Part shown: positions 42,813 through 51,893 of the stretch, in pieces
Position numbering within the stretch: position 1 is the first letter of the stretch
Layout of the letters: the number at the start of each line of letters is the position of its first letter
Assembly (NCBI GenBank): GCA_949482135.1
Contig: CASYFC010000007.1
Span: forward strand, 1-64,000
Direction of reading: 5' to 3'
Length of the DNA stretch: 64,000 nucleotides
From: an uncultured Clostridia bacterium
GTDB lineage: Bacteria; Bacillota; Clostridia; TANB77; CAG-508
Position numbers and translations under genes: made by a program
The notes under the pieces: generated by a model
Told to the model about the DNA's origin: nothing
Databases searched by the model: none
The model's input: only the letters and a program-made list of their open reading frames with translations

Positions 42813-43196
42813 ATGGGAGAAATCATTATTGGAATTGTATCTGGAATGGTGGCAGCTCTTGGAATGGGTGGAGGAACTATTTTAATTTTATTACTTGGAA
42901 TATTTACTAATTTAAATCAACATTTAATTCAAGGAAGTAATTTAATATTTTTTATTCCTACATCAATTGTTGCAATTATTATGAATATAAAAAATAAGAC
43001 AATAAATTATAAAAAAGCATTTATTATAATTGTAGCAGGAGTTATAGGAGCAATCGCTGGATGTAAAATATCTTTTAATATTGAAAGCCAAAATTTAAAA
43101 AAATATTTTGGAATTTTTTTAATTGGAATAGCAATTTTTGAGATATATGACTTTTTTAGTCAGTATATAAAAAATAAAAAAGAAAACAATAGTTAA
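42813..43196 (+). CDS. TauE/SafE-family permease half (TSUP)
   Basis: A 127-aa membrane protein with the matching repeat motif GIVSGMVAALGMGGGTILILLL and about four helices. TAGGAG precedes the ATG. Both halves keep the glycine-rich turn, so separate genes forming a heterodimer are more likely than decay. A charged tail (YIKNKKENNS) ends the protein. Confidence 0.8.
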   Translation: MGEIIIGIVSGMVAALGMGGGTILILLLGIFTNLNQHLIQGSNLIFFIPTSIVAIIMNIKNKTINYKKAFIIIVAGVIGAIAGCKISFNIESQNLKKYFGIFLIGIAIFEIYDFFSQYIKNKKENNS

Positions 43197-43221
43197 TATA
43201 AATTAAAAGGGGGGTAAGCTT

Positions 43222-43365
43222 ATGAATTTTGCAAAAGGTGTTATGATTGGAACTTTAATCACAGCTGGAACTTTAATGATGTATTCAGAAAATCTAGATC
43301 AAAACAAGAAAAAAGTTATGAAAAAAGGAAGACAACTTGTTAAAAGAATGAAAAATGTAATGTAA
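43222..43365 (+). CDS. Small membrane-associated protein (47 aa)
   Basis: A 47-codon frame after GGGGGG: one N-terminal hydrophobic stretch (GVMIGTLITAGTLMMYS) then a Lys-rich tail (KKKVMKKGRQLVKRMKNVM). The layout resembles YtxH-type small proteins. It lies 25 bases after the permease pair and before a strong terminator. Confidence 0.6.
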   Translation: MNFAKGVMIGTLITAGTLMMYSENLDQNKKKVMKKGRQLVKRMKNVM

Positions 43366-43370
43366 AAAGT

Positions 43371-43424
43371 AAGGCACTAATTGTACTGATATAAAAGATA
43401 GTCAGTACAATTAGTGCCTTATTT
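43371..43424 (+). terminator. Terminator of the TauE-like operon
   Basis: A 19-bp perfect stem, AAGGCACTAATTGTACTGA with its complement at 43402-43420, followed by ATTTT. Confidence 0.9.
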
Positions 43425-43504
43425 TATAGGGATCTAATTTAGATTTCCTATTAATTTTATTGCTTACAAAGTTGTATTATAAATTTTTCAACTAAATTTT
43501 GTAA

Positions 43505-43915
43505 TTACTCTTCTTCTTTATCGAATAATACTTTTGGGCATGGCATTTCTTCTTTTTCACAACAAAGGTCAACACCTTTTAAGCATTTACCTTCATGTTC
43601 GCAAACTTTGCAAATTTTTACATGTTTTACTCTGTTTACCCAAATTTCAATTGCATATGATTTATGAGGGCAAAGAGGACCGAAAACAAATTCTCCTTCT
43701 TTATCAGTAAAAGTATGAGAAACTGGTTTTCTTTCATCTTTACATACTTCGATTAATTTAACAACAGCATCAGATACTGGTTCGCCACAAGAATCTTTTA
43801 CGATTCCGTATACAACATTTCTAATATCTTCAGGAAGTCTTAATTCTAAATCGAATTGTTTTCCTTTTTCTATTTTACCATCAACATCAACAATAACTTT
43901 TTTATCAAATTCCAT
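43505..43915 (-). CDS. Carboxypeptidase-regulatory-like domain protein with Cys-rich tail
   Basis: A 136-aa protein without signal peptide. VVYGIVKDSCGEPVSDAVVKLIEV and THTFTDKEGEFVFGPL-like residues (HTFTDKEGEFVFGPL) are a transthyretin-fold CarboxypepD_reg domain. The C-terminal third has six or more cysteines (CKVCEHEGKC, DLCCEKEEMPC), which could bind metal. Similar cytosolic proteins occur next to surface or stress genes, but I cannot assign a role. AAAGGAG precedes the ATG. Confidence 0.65.
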   Translation of the reverse strand: MEFDKKVIVDVDGKIEKGKQFDLELRLPEDIRNVVYGIVKDSCGEPVSDAVVKLIEVCKDERKPVSHTFTDKEGEFVFGPLCPHKSYAIEIWVNRVKHVKICKVCEHEGKCLKGVDLCCEKEEMPCPKVLFDKEEE

Positions 43916-44017
43916 AATAAATAAACTCCTTTCAAATTGTCTATATTAAAGTTTATGAATTTGTTATTAATTTTGTTAACATATTATCAATATAAATACT
44001 TATTTATTTAAACAAGT

Positions 44018-44208
44018 TTAATAAAAGGAATATGATATATATTAATTTTGTAACGCCGCGTAAGCGACCAAACGAACGAAGTGAGTGCGATTTGGAGCAA
44101 CTATCCTGCTACGGAAATTATGGAAAATTTATTTTCTGTAATTTCCAACTAGCGAGTTGCGACACCAAGGTGTGAAGAAATTAATATATATCATATCTCT
44201 TTTATTAA
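44018..44208. mobile_element. MITE-like element with 31-base inverted ends
   Basis: Arms 44018-44048 and 44178-44208 are inverted copies with only two mismatches (19 bases perfect), around a 129-base core that is far richer in G+C than the flanks and itself folds: GCAACT / AGTTGC and GGAAATTA / TAATTTCC pair, and it contains CGAACGAAGTGAGTG. There is no coding frame. A non-autonomous element or large structured RNA explains it; no clear target-site duplication was found. Confidence 0.55.
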
Positions 44209-44356
44209 GTTATTTAATATAAGGGAGAATTAGATATTGCTAATATTTACAAATTTAACAATTTGAAGTAAAATGTATAAGAAATTGAACAAATTTGCAT
44301 ATAATATATTGGTAAATTGTTTTTATTTATCAGAAAGTATGAAGGGAAAATTGATA

Positions 44357-45742
44357 ATGGATTTTTGTGAATTAAGAGAAAAATACCCTAAGTTTATATA
44401 TAATGATTACAAAATAGAAGAATTGCAAGACAAAATTGTTATAGAATATGATTTTGAAATAGAAGGATTAACAAAGTTTAATCCTAGAATTGAAATCTTA
44501 AAAAAAGATTTTAATTTTAAAAGTATAAATTCAAATGTTGTAAAAAATATAGTTTTTAATTTGGGAATGGTTGAGTCAATAAGTTATTTCAAATCTACAT
44601 GTTCTCCACAATTTTTTATAAAATGTGGAAAACTAGATGAGTTTCAAGAAAAATGGTTTAAAAAATTATTTTATTTAGGATTAGGTGAATTTAGATTTAT
44701 AAATAACATAAAAATTGAACAAAATGAATTAGTAGATTTTGTGTCAACTGGAGAAAGTATTGAAGTAGAACAAGTAGAGGATGCTTTATCAGGATGTGTT
44801 ATACCAGTTGGTGGTGGAAAAGATTCTAATGTAACTTTAGATTTATTAAAAGATTATAAAGATGATTCTCTTGCTTTTATGATTGGTGGCAAAAAAGTAT
44901 CTATAGATTGTGCAAAAGCTTTTGGGTATTCAGATAATCAAATTATTGAGCTAAAAAGAGTAATTGATAAAAATTTATTAGAGTTAAATAAAAAAGGATT
45001 TCTAAATGGTCATACTCCATTTTCTGCAATTGTTGCTTTTTTATCATATTTATGTTCATATCTTTTAGGAAAAAAATATATAACACTGTCAAATGAAGAG
45101 AGTGCAAATGAAAGTAATGTTGATGGAGAGAATATTAATCATCAATATTCAAAAACAATAGAATTTGAGAATGATTTTAGAGAATATGCACAAAAAAAGT
45201 TAAAAGCAAATGTTGAATATTTTAGTTTGCTAAGGCCTATAAGTGAACTTCAAATTGCAATGCTTTTTTCAAAAATAGAGAAATGTCACAATATTTTTAA
45301 AAGCTGTAATGTAGGAAGTAAAAGCCAACCATGGATTTGGTGCTGTAGTTGCCCTAAATGTTTATTTGTTTATACAATATTAAGTCCATTTTTATATAAA
45401 GAAAAATTAGTAAATATTTTTGGAGAAGATTTATTTGAAAAAGAAAGTTTATTAGAGACTTTTATAGAATTATGTGGATATGGAGAAACTAAACCATTTG
45501 AATGTGTTGGAACATATAGTGAGATAAGATTTGCAATTACAAAAACAATTGAAAATATGAAAAACCAAAAATTACCTTACTTATTAGAATATTATAAAAA
45601 TCATTTTGAATTATCTAAAGAACAATTACTTGAATTTTATAATGAAAATAATAATCTACCAGAACAATTTGAAAAGATTTTAAAAAATAAATTAAGAAGG
45701 AGAACATATGTTAAAAGAACTATTAGATTATTTAAAAGATAA
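44357..45742 (+). CDS. murL: UDP-MurNAc-L-Ala-L-Glu epimerase (MurL)
   Basis: Epimerises L-Glu to D-Glu on the UDP-MurNAc-dipeptide, using ATP, in the MurD2-MurL variant of peptidoglycan synthesis. The 461-aa product has the ATP-pyrophosphatase loop PVGGGKDSNV at 150-159, SNEESANESN in the middle and a WCCSCPKC cysteine cluster in the C-terminal half. The frame is open from 44273, but AAGGGA at 44343-44348 fits ATG 44357, nine bases on. The 35-base overlap with the MurD-type ligase downstream strongly supports the pair. The name rests on the motif set and this context. Confidence 0.75.
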   Translation: MDFCELREKYPKFIYNDYKIEELQDKIVIEYDFEIEGLTKFNPRIEILKKDFNFKSINSNVVKNIVFNLGMVESISYFKSTCSPQFFIKCGKLDEFQEKWFKKLFYLGLGEFRFINNIKIEQNELVDFVSTGESIEVEQVEDALSGCVIPVGGGKDSNVTLDLLKDYKDDSLAFMIGGKKVSIDCAKAFGYSDNQIIELKRVIDKNLLELNKKGFLNGHTPFSAIVAFLSYLCSYLLGKKYITLSNEESANESNVDGENINHQYSKTIEFENDFREYAQKKLKANVEYFSLLRPISELQIAMLFSKIEKCHNIFKSCNVGSKSQPWIWCCSCPKCLFVYTILSPFLYKEKLVNIFGEDLFEKESLLETFIELCGYGETKPFECVGTYSEIRFAITKTIENMKNQKLPYLLEYYKNHFELSKEQLLEFYNENNNLPEQFEKILKNKLRRRTYVKRTIRLFKR

Positions 45743-47063
45743 AAAAATTGTAATTTTAGGATTTGGTATGGAAGGAGAAGCAAGTTATAGATTTTTAAGA
45801 AGAAACTTTCCTGAAAAACAATTATTTATAGCAGATAGAAATATAAATTTGCTAGATAAAAAAATAGATTTGATGGAAGATGCAAATTTAGAAGTTTCCT
45901 TAGGGGAAAACTACTTAAATGGAATAGAAGAATATGATTTAATTTTAAAAGCTCCTGGAATATCTTTAAAAGATGTAGATATTTCAAAATATCAAGATAA
46001 AATTACAAGTCAACTTGAATTATTTTTAGAGTTTTTTGATATATGTAGTATAGGAATTACAGGAACAAAAGGTAAGAGTACAACAAGTTCTTTAATGTAT
46101 AAAATTTTAATTGATCAAAAAAAAGATGCTTATTTATTGGGAAACATAGGAGAGCCTATATTTAATGATATAGAGAGTTTATCTAAAAATAGTATTGTTG
46201 TAATTGAACTTTCTTCACATGCTTTAGAATATGTAAAACATTCAACTAAAATTGGTTTTATATTAGATATTTATGAAGAACACTTAGATCATTATAAATC
46301 TTTAGAAAAATATATTGAAGCAAAATTTAATTTGGCCAAATATCAAACTAATAATGATTATTTAATTTATAATTTTGACAACGAATTTATGAATAAATAT
46401 AAATTTTCATATAAAGAAAATGATTATGCTGTTTCTTTAGAAAGTATACCTAATGTGAAGAATAAGGTATTTTTAAGAGATAATTTCATATATTGTAATG
46501 AAGAAAAATATATGGATATAAATGAAAAAATGAACTTAAAAGGGATGCACAATATAAATAACATAATGTTCATTTTAGCAGTTTGCCAAATTTTGAAATT
46601 AGACATAAAACAAGTTATTACTTCAATAAAAGAATTTAAACCACTAGAACACAGAATGGAATTTGTTGCCAATATAAATGGTGTTGATTATTATAATGAT
46701 TCTATAGCAACAATTCCACAGTCAACTATTGATGCTATAAATGCAATAAAAAATGTGAATACAATTATTGTTGGAGGAAAAGATAGAGGAGTAAATTTAG
46801 AAGAACTTATAGATTTTTTGAAAAAAAGTGATATTGAAAATATTATATGCCTGCCAAAAACAGGAGAATATATAAAAGAGGGACTAGAAAATTCAAATAA
46901 AAATATTTATTTTACAAATGAGCTAGAAGAGGCTGTTAATATTGCAAAAAGAGTTACTAAAAAAGATACTGTTTGTTTATTATCTCCAGCAGCGTCAAGT
47001 TATGGATATTTTAAAAATTTTGAAGAAAGAGGAAGATTATTTAAAAAATTTCTGGCAAATTAA
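45708..47063 (+). CDS. murD2: UDP-MurNAc-L-alanine:L-glutamate ligase (MurD2-type)
   Basis: A 451-aa Mur ligase. KIVILGFGMEGEASYRFLRR is the N-terminal dinucleotide-like domain, GITGTKGKSTTSSLMY (about 115-130) the ATP-binding loop, HLDHYKSLEKYIEAKFN the middle domain and EHRMEFVANINGVDYYNDSIATIPQ the C-terminal domain, all MurD-like. Next to MurL, it should add L-Glu rather than D-Glu. GGAG lies within the MurL gene before its ATG. A normal murD may exist elsewhere in the genome. Confidence 0.82.
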   Translation: MLKELLDYLKDKKIVILGFGMEGEASYRFLRRNFPEKQLFIADRNINLLDKKIDLMEDANLEVSLGENYLNGIEEYDLILKAPGISLKDVDISKYQDKITSQLELFLEFFDICSIGITGTKGKSTTSSLMYKILIDQKKDAYLLGNIGEPIFNDIESLSKNSIVVIELSSHALEYVKHSTKIGFILDIYEEHLDHYKSLEKYIEAKFNLAKYQTNNDYLIYNFDNEFMNKYKFSYKENDYAVSLESIPNVKNKVFLRDNFIYCNEEKYMDINEKMNLKGMHNINNIMFILAVCQILKLDIKQVITSIKEFKPLEHRMEFVANINGVDYYNDSIATIPQSTIDAINAIKNVNTIIVGGKDRGVNLEELIDFLKKSDIENIICLPKTGEYIKEGLENSNKNIYFTNELEEAVNIAKRVTKKDTVCLLSPAASSYGYFKNFEERGRLFKKFLAN

Positions 47064-47169
47064 CATAATTGTAAATAGGTTGCAAATAATAAGAGGCAAT
47101 AAATATATTGAAATACTAGTGAAAAAAATAGAATATCGTAATAAAAATGGAAAAATATCCAATTTTATG

Positions 47170-47198
47170 TAGACAAAAAATAAAAAATATGGTATACT
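47170..47198 (+). promoter_or_regulatory. Promoter of the SSB-like gene
   Basis: TAGACA (47170-47175), 17-base spacer, TATACT (47193-47198). Confidence 0.7.
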
Positions 47199-47281
47199 AT
47201 ACTTGTTTTTAGGTTAAAAAACGAGAAAAGATAAACATTATATGAAGAATACAGTAGATAAATATTAAGGAGGAAACAAAA

Positions 47282-47956
47282 TTGAATACAAATTATTCAG
47301 AAAACAATCACTTAGTATTAGTAGGAAAGGTAGTAAGTGAAAAAAGTTACAGTCATGAAATTTATGGAGAAAAATTTTATGTGTTTAATCTAGAAGTAAT
47401 TAGATTAAGTTCAACTGTTGATATAATACCTATCACAGTATCTGAAAGACTACTTACAACACTAGATTTAGAAATTGGAAAAAAAGTAAAAGTTGAAGGA
47501 CAATTTAGATCTTACAATAATTACGAAAATGAAAGAAACAGATTAATTTTAACTGTATTTGCAAAAGAAATTATCGAACAAGAAGAAGTTGAAGAGGAAA
47601 AAGACGAAGTAACAAACGAAGTTACATTAGTTGGATACATTTGCAAAAAACCTATCTATAGACAAACACCTTTTGGAAGAGAAATTGCAGATATTTTATT
47701 AGCAGTCAATAGAGCTTATAATAAATCTGATTACATACCAAGTATTGCTTGGGGAAGAAATGCTAGATTTTGCCAAAATATGGAAGTTGGAACAGAAGTA
47801 AAAATTACAGGTAGAGTTCAATCAAGAAATTATGAGAAAAAATATGAAGATGGAACTGTAGAAACAAGAGTAGCTTACGAAGTTTCAATTGCTAGTATGG
47901 AAATAGCTAGTGAAGAAAATAATGAAAGTGAAGAACAAACTGAAGAAGTTGTTTAA
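47282..47956 (+). CDS. Single-stranded DNA-binding protein with two OB folds
   Basis: A 224-aa protein starting at TTG 47282, with AAGGAGG at 47267-47273. Two OB-fold halves: NHLVLVGKVVSEKSYSHEIYGEKFYVFNLEV, ending KEIIEQ, and after an acidic Glu-rich linker (about 100-112) NEVTLVGYICKKPIYRQTPFGREIADILLAVNRAY with SIAWGRNARFCQNMEVG, the usual SSB core. Normal SSB has one OB fold per chain. The acidic tail lacks the DDDIPF motif that recruits partners, so it is an accessory SSB-like protein. It has its own promoter. Confidence 0.75.
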   Translation: MNTNYSENNHLVLVGKVVSEKSYSHEIYGEKFYVFNLEVIRLSSTVDIIPITVSERLLTTLDLEIGKKVKVEGQFRSYNNYENERNRLILTVFAKEIIEQEEVEEEKDEVTNEVTLVGYICKKPIYRQTPFGREIADILLAVNRAYNKSDYIPSIAWGRNARFCQNMEVGTEVKITGRVQSRNYEKKYEDGTVETRVAYEVSIASMEIASEENNESEEQTEEVV

Positions 47957-47994
47957 GATATAAATTAATTTTATATAAATTTTAGCAAATTATA

Positions 47995-48042
47995 TACGTT
48001 CATGTGCTAACTTAAAGTTGGTATGTGGACGTACTTTTTTTT
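47995..48042 (+). terminator. Rho-independent terminator
   Basis: A 17-bp stem TACGTTCATGTGCTAAC with GTTGGTATGTGGACGTA (several G-U pairs), TTAAA loop, then C and eight T. Confidence 0.85.
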
Positions 48043-48065
48043 GCAAATATAACAATCATAAGTTA

Positions 48066-48095
48066 TTGACAATGTTATTTACAAAATTATATAAT
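48066..48095 (+). promoter_or_regulatory. Promoter of the Na/Pi cotransporter gene
   Basis: TTGACA (48066-48071), 18-base spacer, TATAAT (48090-48095). Confidence 0.75.
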
Positions 48096-48135
48096 GCAAG
48101 AGAATGTGTATATAATAAAATAAGAGGTGATATAA

Positions 48136-49923
48136 ATGAATATAATAATATCTACTATAAAATTACTTGGTGGAGTTGCTTTATTAATTTATGGTATGAA
48201 AATATTAAGTACAAACTTAAAGAAAATATCAGGTGGAAAGCTCGAAAAAGTTTTAATATCAGCTACAGATAATATGTTAAAAGGGTTATTAACTGGTATA
48301 CTAATTACAGTAGCAACTCAGAGCTCATCTGCAACAACTTTAATTGTAGTAGGGCTGGTTAATTCAGATATTTTAAAATTAAAAAGCGCAATTCCAATAA
48401 TAATGGGAGCAAATATTGGAACTACAATAACTTCACAAATTCTTAGACTTACAAGTATAGATGCTGGTAGCATTATTTCATTATTTACACCTCAAACATT
48501 AGCACCAATTTTTATAATAATTGGTGTTATAATGATGGAAGCGAATAAAAATAAAAAAACTACTAATCTTGGTCAAATGATAATGGGGATTGGCTTATTG
48601 TTTACAGGTATGATTACTATGATTGATATGGCAAGTAGTTTTAGTCAATTACCAATATTATCAGAAATATTATCAACACTTTCTAATCCAATACTAGGAG
48701 TTCTTGCTGGGGCAACAATTACTGCACTTTTACAAAGCTCTGCAGCTACAGTGGGAATTTTACAGGCTATATCAACTTCTGGAATAATAACTTATGCTTC
48801 AACTCTTCCTATAATTTTAGGACAAAATATAGGAACTTGTGCTACTTCTATATTTGGATGTATTGGTGGATCAAAGAATGCCAAAAGAGCTGCTGCAGTT
48901 CATTTATATTTTAATTTAATAGGAACAATAATATTTTTAATTGTAATATATGCATATCAGTATTTTATAGGATTTCCATTTTGGAATTCAGCTATAGATA
49001 TGGGACAAATTGCAAACTTCCATACTATTTTTAATGTTGTATCAACAATAATACTATTTCCATTTATTAATCTTATAGAAAAGTTAACAATACTTACTTT
49101 CAGAGATAAGCCAGGTAGTGGAGATGATGACGAAGATGATGAGAGTGATTATGTATCTGTATTAAATTTATTAGATGAGAGATTTGTAAAAATGCCTAAT
49201 ATAGCAATTACAAATAGTAATACAGTTATAGAAAAAATGATTGAACTTGCAGAAAAAAACTATAGAAAATCTATGGAGCTTTTAGGAAAATTTGATAAAA
49301 AAAGACTTGAGAAAATGCAAAAAAGAGAAGATGCTATAGATAAAATCGAAGAAAAAGTTACAGGATTTTTAGTTGAAATTGGTAATTTAGATTTGTCAGA
49401 GCAAGAAGCAAAAACAGTTACAACATTGCTAAAAATTGAATCAGAATTTGAGAAAATTGGTGATTATTCATATAAATTTTCTAAAATAGTAGAAGATATG
49501 AATGATAAAAATGCAAAACTTTCAGAATCTGCTTATAAAAATTGTGAGAATATTTATAATATTACAGAAGAAGTAATTTTAAAAACAATACAATGTTTTA
49601 AAGAAAAAGATTATAAAATTGCTATAGAAATAGAAGCATTAAAAGAAGTTGCTGAAGTTCAAAAAGAAACTTATAGAAATGGACATATTCAAAGATTAAA
49701 AAATGGAAAATGTAATATTGAAAGCGGAATTGCATTTTTAGAGATTTTAACAATATGCGAAAAAATTATAGATCATTGCTCAAATGTTTCTATATTTACT
49801 ACAAATTATATGACCAATGAAAGCTATATTACAAAACATGAATTTTTCAATAAGATTTATCAAACAGAAAGTAAACTTTTAAAAGATAAATTAAATGAAT
49901 ATAATCATAAATATGCAATTTAA
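48136..49923 (+). CDS. Na/Pi cotransporter family protein with PhoU-like domain
   Basis: A 595-aa protein. The N-terminal 320 residues are a polytopic membrane domain with two inverted QSSSATT-type motifs (VATQSSSATTLIVVGL; ALLQSSAATVGIL) and GANIGTTIT / GQNIGTCATS, the NptA/YjbB signature. After an Asp-rich linker (GSGDDDEDDESD) a C-terminal PhoU-like helical domain follows (about 370-580, KIEEKVTGFLVEI...EFEKIGDYS). It takes up or exports phosphate; the PhoU domain suggests regulation by phosphate status. GAGGTG precedes the ATG. Confidence 0.9.
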   Translation: MNIIISTIKLLGGVALLIYGMKILSTNLKKISGGKLEKVLISATDNMLKGLLTGILITVATQSSSATTLIVVGLVNSDILKLKSAIPIIMGANIGTTITSQILRLTSIDAGSIISLFTPQTLAPIFIIIGVIMMEANKNKKTTNLGQMIMGIGLLFTGMITMIDMASSFSQLPILSEILSTLSNPILGVLAGATITALLQSSAATVGILQAISTSGIITYASTLPIILGQNIGTCATSIFGCIGGSKNAKRAAAVHLYFNLIGTIIFLIVIYAYQYFIGFPFWNSAIDMGQIANFHTIFNVVSTIILFPFINLIEKLTILTFRDKPGSGDDDEDDESDYVSVLNLLDERFVKMPNIAITNSNTVIEKMIELAEKNYRKSMELLGKFDKKRLEKMQKREDAIDKIEEKVTGFLVEIGNLDLSEQEAKTVTTLLKIESEFEKIGDYSYKFSKIVEDMNDKNAKLSESAYKNCENIYNITEEVILKTIQCFKEKDYKIAIEIEALKEVAEVQKETYRNGHIQRLKNGKCNIESGIAFLEILTICEKIIDHCSNVSIFTTNYMTNESYITKHEFFNKIYQTESKLLKDKLNEYNHKYAI

Positions 49924-49930
49924 ATTAAGA

Positions 49931-49990
49931 AAAGAAACTACTTGTTGAAGTGAACCCAATTTTGTTCACTTTATTGTTTAGTTTCTTTTT
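49931..49990 (+). terminator. Terminator of the Na/Pi gene
   Basis: Outer stem AAAGAAACT / AGTTTCTTT and inner GAAGTGAAC / GTTCACTTT, followed by T residues. Confidence 0.8.
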
Positions 49991-50082
49991 TATTTTTAAA
50001 TAAAATTTATATAAAGTGTATATTTTTTTTCTGTTATTTGATATAATCTGAAATATCTATAATCATAAGGAGTTTTATCAAT

Positions 50083-51840
50083 ATGGAAAAAGAAGAAATT
50101 TTAAAAAATGAGAGTATAGATTCAAAAGACAATCAAATTCTAGAAGATAATAATGAACAATTAGAAAAGGTAAAAAAAACAAGCAAAATGAAAAATATTA
50201 TATTTCATATAATTGCTGTAATATGTATTACTATATTTTGTTCTTGTTTAGCACCCAAAGTGCTTCAGAATGATACTTTTTATACAATTCCAATAGGAGA
50301 GTATATTTATAATAATGGAGTTTCAGATTTAACAACAGATAACTTTTCTTGGCATGAACTTCCATATACTTATCCTCATTGGTTATATGATTTGATGATG
50401 TTTGTGATATATAATTCTTTTGGTCAAAATGGAATTTATGCTTCAACAATGATTTTTACATCAATACTTGGAATTTCAATTTATGTTTTAAGCAATAAAA
50501 AATCAAAAAATAAACCAGTATCTTTTGTAATATCAATATGTGCAATATATTTAATGAAAGATTTCTTAGCTGCAAGGGCTCAACTTGTAACATTTATATT
50601 GTTTGTATGGGAAGTAATTTTTATTGAAAAATTTTTAGAAAAGGGAAAAATAAGATATGCAATACCATTAATTTTAATGGCTTGGCTAATAGCAAATTTA
50701 CATTGTGCTGTATTTCCATTTTATTTTGTATTATTCTTACCATATATAGCAGAATATCTTTTGATAACATTTGTAGATATAGATTTAGATTTAAGAGTTG
50801 TTTCAAGATTTTTAAAGATAAAAAATAAATTTACTAAAAAAGAAGAAAATAAAGAAAAGATTTCTAAAAAAATAGAAAATATAGAATTTGCTAGATTAGA
50901 AAGAAAAGGAAAGAGAGACATAATTAGAGCAAATCCTTATAAAATAACAGTTCAAAAAAATCATATAGTATTATTACTTATAGCAGTAATAGTAGTATCT
51001 ATATCAACAGGAATCTTAAACCCAGCAGGGGATGGTGCTTATACTTATTTAATAAAAACAATGCAGGGGAATACAATGGACTCAATAAATGAGCATTTAC
51101 CTCTTACTCTTGCAGAAAATTATGAATATGCAATTGCAATTATTGTATTTTTATTAATTTTAATATTTACAGATACAAAAATAAAATTGCCAGATTTATT
51201 TATGCTTACAGGTTTAACTATATTAACATTTTATTCAAGAAGACAAGAGTCAATATTTGCAATTATTTGCGGACCAATACTTGCAGGCTTAATAGGGGCA
51301 ATGGTTGAAAAATATGATAAGGAAACATTTAAAAAAATTGAGAGATTTGTTACAGGATGGTTTGGCTCTATTGTTATTATATGTTTATTTATAATACTAA
51401 GTACTAATATCATAAAGCCACATATTCATAGTGATTATATAGATAAGTCATCATATCCTGTAGATGCATCAGATTGGATTTTAAGCAATTTAGATGTAAA
51501 CAATATGAAATTATATAACGAATACAATTATGGAAGTTATTTACTATTTAGAGGAATACCTGTATTTATTGATTCTAGATGTGATTTATATTCACCAGAA
51601 TTTAATGAAGATAAAGAAAATAATATAGATGGTAGAGATATTTTCTCAGATGCATTAAATATACCAGCTATATCTGTGAATTATGAAAATAAATTTAAAG
51701 AATATGGTGTAACACATGTTATATTGTATTCAAATGCAAAACTTGCAATGATTTTAGAAGATGATTCAAATTATAAAACTATATATGATGAAGGAAACTT
51801 CAAAATTTTTGAAAGATTATCAGCAAAAGAAAGTAATTAA
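50083..51840 (+). CDS. Polytopic membrane protein, GT-C-like
   Basis: A 585-aa membrane protein with about 10-12 hydrophobic helices after a 35-residue acidic cytosolic N-terminus. NDTFYTIPIGEYIYNNGVSDLTTDNFSWHELPYTYPHWLYD is an extracytoplasmic loop with an Asp near the end of helix 1, as in GT-C glycosyltransferases. A charged insert (about 250-290, KNKFTKKEENKEKISKK) is cytosolic. The C-terminal periplasmic-like domain includes YNEYNYGSYLLFRGIPVFIDSRCDLYSPEF. I cannot name it; a lipid-linked-sugar glycosyltransferase for wall or protein glycosylation is a guess. TAAGGAG precedes the ATG by about ten bases. Confidence 0.65.
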   Translation: MEKEEILKNESIDSKDNQILEDNNEQLEKVKKTSKMKNIIFHIIAVICITIFCSCLAPKVLQNDTFYTIPIGEYIYNNGVSDLTTDNFSWHELPYTYPHWLYDLMMFVIYNSFGQNGIYASTMIFTSILGISIYVLSNKKSKNKPVSFVISICAIYLMKDFLAARAQLVTFILFVWEVIFIEKFLEKGKIRYAIPLILMAWLIANLHCAVFPFYFVLFLPYIAEYLLITFVDIDLDLRVVSRFLKIKNKFTKKEENKEKISKKIENIEFARLERKGKRDIIRANPYKITVQKNHIVLLLIAVIVVSISTGILNPAGDGAYTYLIKTMQGNTMDSINEHLPLTLAENYEYAIAIIVFLLILIFTDTKIKLPDLFMLTGLTILTFYSRRQESIFAIICGPILAGLIGAMVEKYDKETFKKIERFVTGWFGSIVIICLFIILSTNIIKPHIHSDYIDKSSYPVDASDWILSNLDVNNMKLYNEYNYGSYLLFRGIPVFIDSRCDLYSPEFNEDKENNIDGRDIFSDALNIPAISVNYENKFKEYGVTHVILYSNAKLAMILEDDSNYKTIYDEGNFKIFERLSAKESN

Positions 51841-51893
51841 ATTAAATTTTAATAATCGCAAGCAGTAATAAACAAAAGTTAGCGAGGGAATTA

